Below are positions 62,899-64,000 of a stretch of 64,000 nt of DNA, piece after piece. The translations under genes and the position numbers were made by a program. Position 1 is the stretch's first letter; every line of letters starts with the position of its first letter. The notes below the pieces were generated by a model, which did no database searches, was not told the origin of the DNA, and saw nothing but the letters and a program-made list of their open reading frames with translations. The stretch spans positions 1,302,001 through 1,366,000 of the forward strand of contig NZ_CP063458.1 in the NCBI RefSeq assembly GCF_015169395.1. The letters are read 5' to 3'. This stretch comes from Humisphaera borealis. GTDB lineage: Bacteria; Planctomycetota; Phycisphaerae; Tepidisphaerales; Tepidisphaeraceae.

Positions 62899-64000
62899 GT
62901 GAGAAAGCGGGCTTTGGCATCGTTCGGCGGCATCCTGATGGTCACGGCTTTGGCTTCGCCGGCGAATGCCGAAGTGAAGCTGCCCAACGTCCTCAGCGAC
63001 CACATGGTCCTGCAGGCCGACCGGAAGGTGCCCATCTGGGGCGCGGCGACGGCCGGCGAGAAGGTCACCGTCAAGTTCCGCGACCAGCAGAAGGAGGCAA
63101 CCGCCGGCAATGACGGCAAGTGGCGCGTCGAGCTTGATGCGCTCAAAGCCGGTGGTGCGGCCGACGAGATGACGGTCTCGGGCACGAACAAGCTGGCCAT
63201 TAAAAACGTGCTGGTCGGAGAGGTATGGGTCGGCTCCGGGCAGTCGAACATGGCCGGTGCCGTCGGCAGCTACGCCAAGAACGACCCGGTCCTGGCCAAG
63301 CTCGCCGAGGCGACCTACCCGACGATTCGCATTCTCAAAGGCAACGGCAAGTGGGCCGAGGCCGATCCCAAGTCGCTCCCGGGATTCTCGGCGATCCTGT
63401 TCGCGTTCGGGGTGAACCTGCAGAAGGAACTGAACGTGCCCGTCGGCCTGATGGTCGGTGCGGTGGGTGGTACGCCGTCGGGTCACTGGCTGTCGGAAGA
63501 CGCGCTTCGCAGCGACGAGGCGGTTAAGGGCCAGATCGCCGAGTCCGCTAAGACGTATGACCCCGCCAAGCAGCAGAAGGCGTACGAAGTCGCGCTGGCC
63601 AGGTGGGAGAAAGATGTTGAAGCCGCTAAAGCGGCCAAGAAGAATCCGCCACGCAAGCCGGAAGCCCCGACACCGCCGGGCGCTGTTCGCGGCGGCAAGG
63701 AGGGCAAGGCCGGGCATCTCTACGAGGCACACATCCGCCCGATGATGCCCCATGCCATTCGCGGCGTGCTGTGGGACCAGGGCGAAAGCGGCACGGCGGT
63801 CGCCGGTGTCGATCAGTACGTGCTCATGGGCGCGCTGATCAAAGGCTGGCGCAAGGAATGGGGCCAGGATTTCGCGTTCATCTACGTTCAAAAGCCCAGT
63901 GGCCTGGGGTGTGCCTGGGACCCGACCGAGCCCGTCACCGACAAGGCCGACAAGTTCGAGCCGCTGCCGGCGGCCGTCCCTGCGGACGGCGCGTATCGCG
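62899..64000 (+). CDS. Sialate O-acetylesterase-like SGNH hydrolase (partial, runs off the end)
   Basis: An open frame from GTG 62899 to the window edge (367 codons seen). GGAGG at 62890-62894 supports the start. Signal peptide about 1-23 (ALASPANA), then LPNVLSDHMVLQADRKVPIWG, typical of sialate O-acetylesterases. The SGNH serine is in VWVGSGQSNMAGAVG; further family motifs are PVGLMVGAVGGTPS and GVLWDQGESG. It would deacetylate sugars in the periplasm. A Lys/Pro-rich insert (AAKKNPPRKPEAPTPPG) is present. The C-terminus lies outside the window. Confidence 0.9.
   Translation, partial: MRKRALASFGGILMVTALASPANAEVKLPNVLSDHMVLQADRKVPIWGAATAGEKVTVKFRDQQKEATAGNDGKWRVELDALKAGGAADEMTVSGTNKLAIKNVLVGEVWVGSGQSNMAGAVGSYAKNDPVLAKLAEATYPTIRILKGNGKWAEADPKSLPGFSAILFAFGVNLQKELNVPVGLMVGAVGGTPSGHWLSEDALRSDEAVKGQIAESAKTYDPAKQQKAYEVALARWEKDVEAAKAAKKNPPRKPEAPTPPGAVRGGKEGKAGHLYEAHIRPMMPHAIRGVLWDQGESGTAVAGVDQYVLMGALIKGWRKEWGQDFAFIYVQKPSGLGCAWDPTEPVTDKADKFEPLPAAVPADGAYR

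Overview
This GC-rich window looks like a chromosomal segment of a planctomycete, most likely of the Phycisphaerae / Tepidisphaeraceae type. The evidence is two DUF1501 proteins, two DUF1549/DUF1553 proteins with a planctomycete-type CxxCH domain, an FGly-type sulfatase, a full hopanoid gene set, and secreted proteins with an N-terminal 'LE.LE.RR' motif. This placement is inference from family content; no rRNA or tRNA gene was seen.

Layout. 0-3.4 kb: an SDR oxidoreductase, an ECF sigma / zinc anti-sigma pair, an AhpD-like peroxidase and a thioredoxin. 3.4-10.7 kb: a heavy-metal RND efflux operon (His/Cys-rich exported protein, CzcC-, CzcB- and CzcA-like proteins, small lipoprotein). 10.9-20.1 kb: hopanoid biosynthesis. 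hpnC-hpnD-hpnE-shc run on the minus strand, with hpnG (minus) and hpnH plus a small conserved-looking ORF (plus) beside them. 20.3-28.4 kb: a lipoprotein, a DUF1569 protein, a DUF1549/1553-DUF1501 pair, an ABC exporter and a degenerate cupredoxin. 28.4-36.3 kb: a large secreted multidomain protein, then cimA behind a leader-peptide attenuator, uppS, a lipoprotein and cdsA. 36.3-41.6 kb: a minus-strand light-sensing operon (heme oxygenase, bacteriophytochrome, single-domain response regulator, hybrid kinase). 41.9-46.9 kb: an extended MscL, a PilZ protein, PhoH and a 7TM-HD phosphodiesterase. 46.9-64 kb: DUF1501, UlaG-like lactonase, zinc-ribbon membrane protein, phytoene-dehydrogenase-like oxidoreductase, sulfatase, phosphoglucomutase, a second DUF1549/1553 protein, GNAT, beta-propeller, an RTX-calpain protein and the start of a sialate O-acetylesterase.

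Two non-coding themes stand out. First, the cimA leader holds a short ORF with two tandem Ile pairs, followed by mutually exclusive antiterminator and terminator stems: a readable isoleucine attenuator for the citramalate route to isoleucine. Second, the intergenic DNA is packed with paired, inverted, palindrome-bearing repeats (REPIN-like). They include an 87-bp cloverleaf-forming element (four tandem copies at 11.8-12.3 kb and a fifth at 53.2 kb), a 39-bp perfect hairpin, and a TAGGGTCCGCC family whose first three bases form the stop codon of three separate genes.
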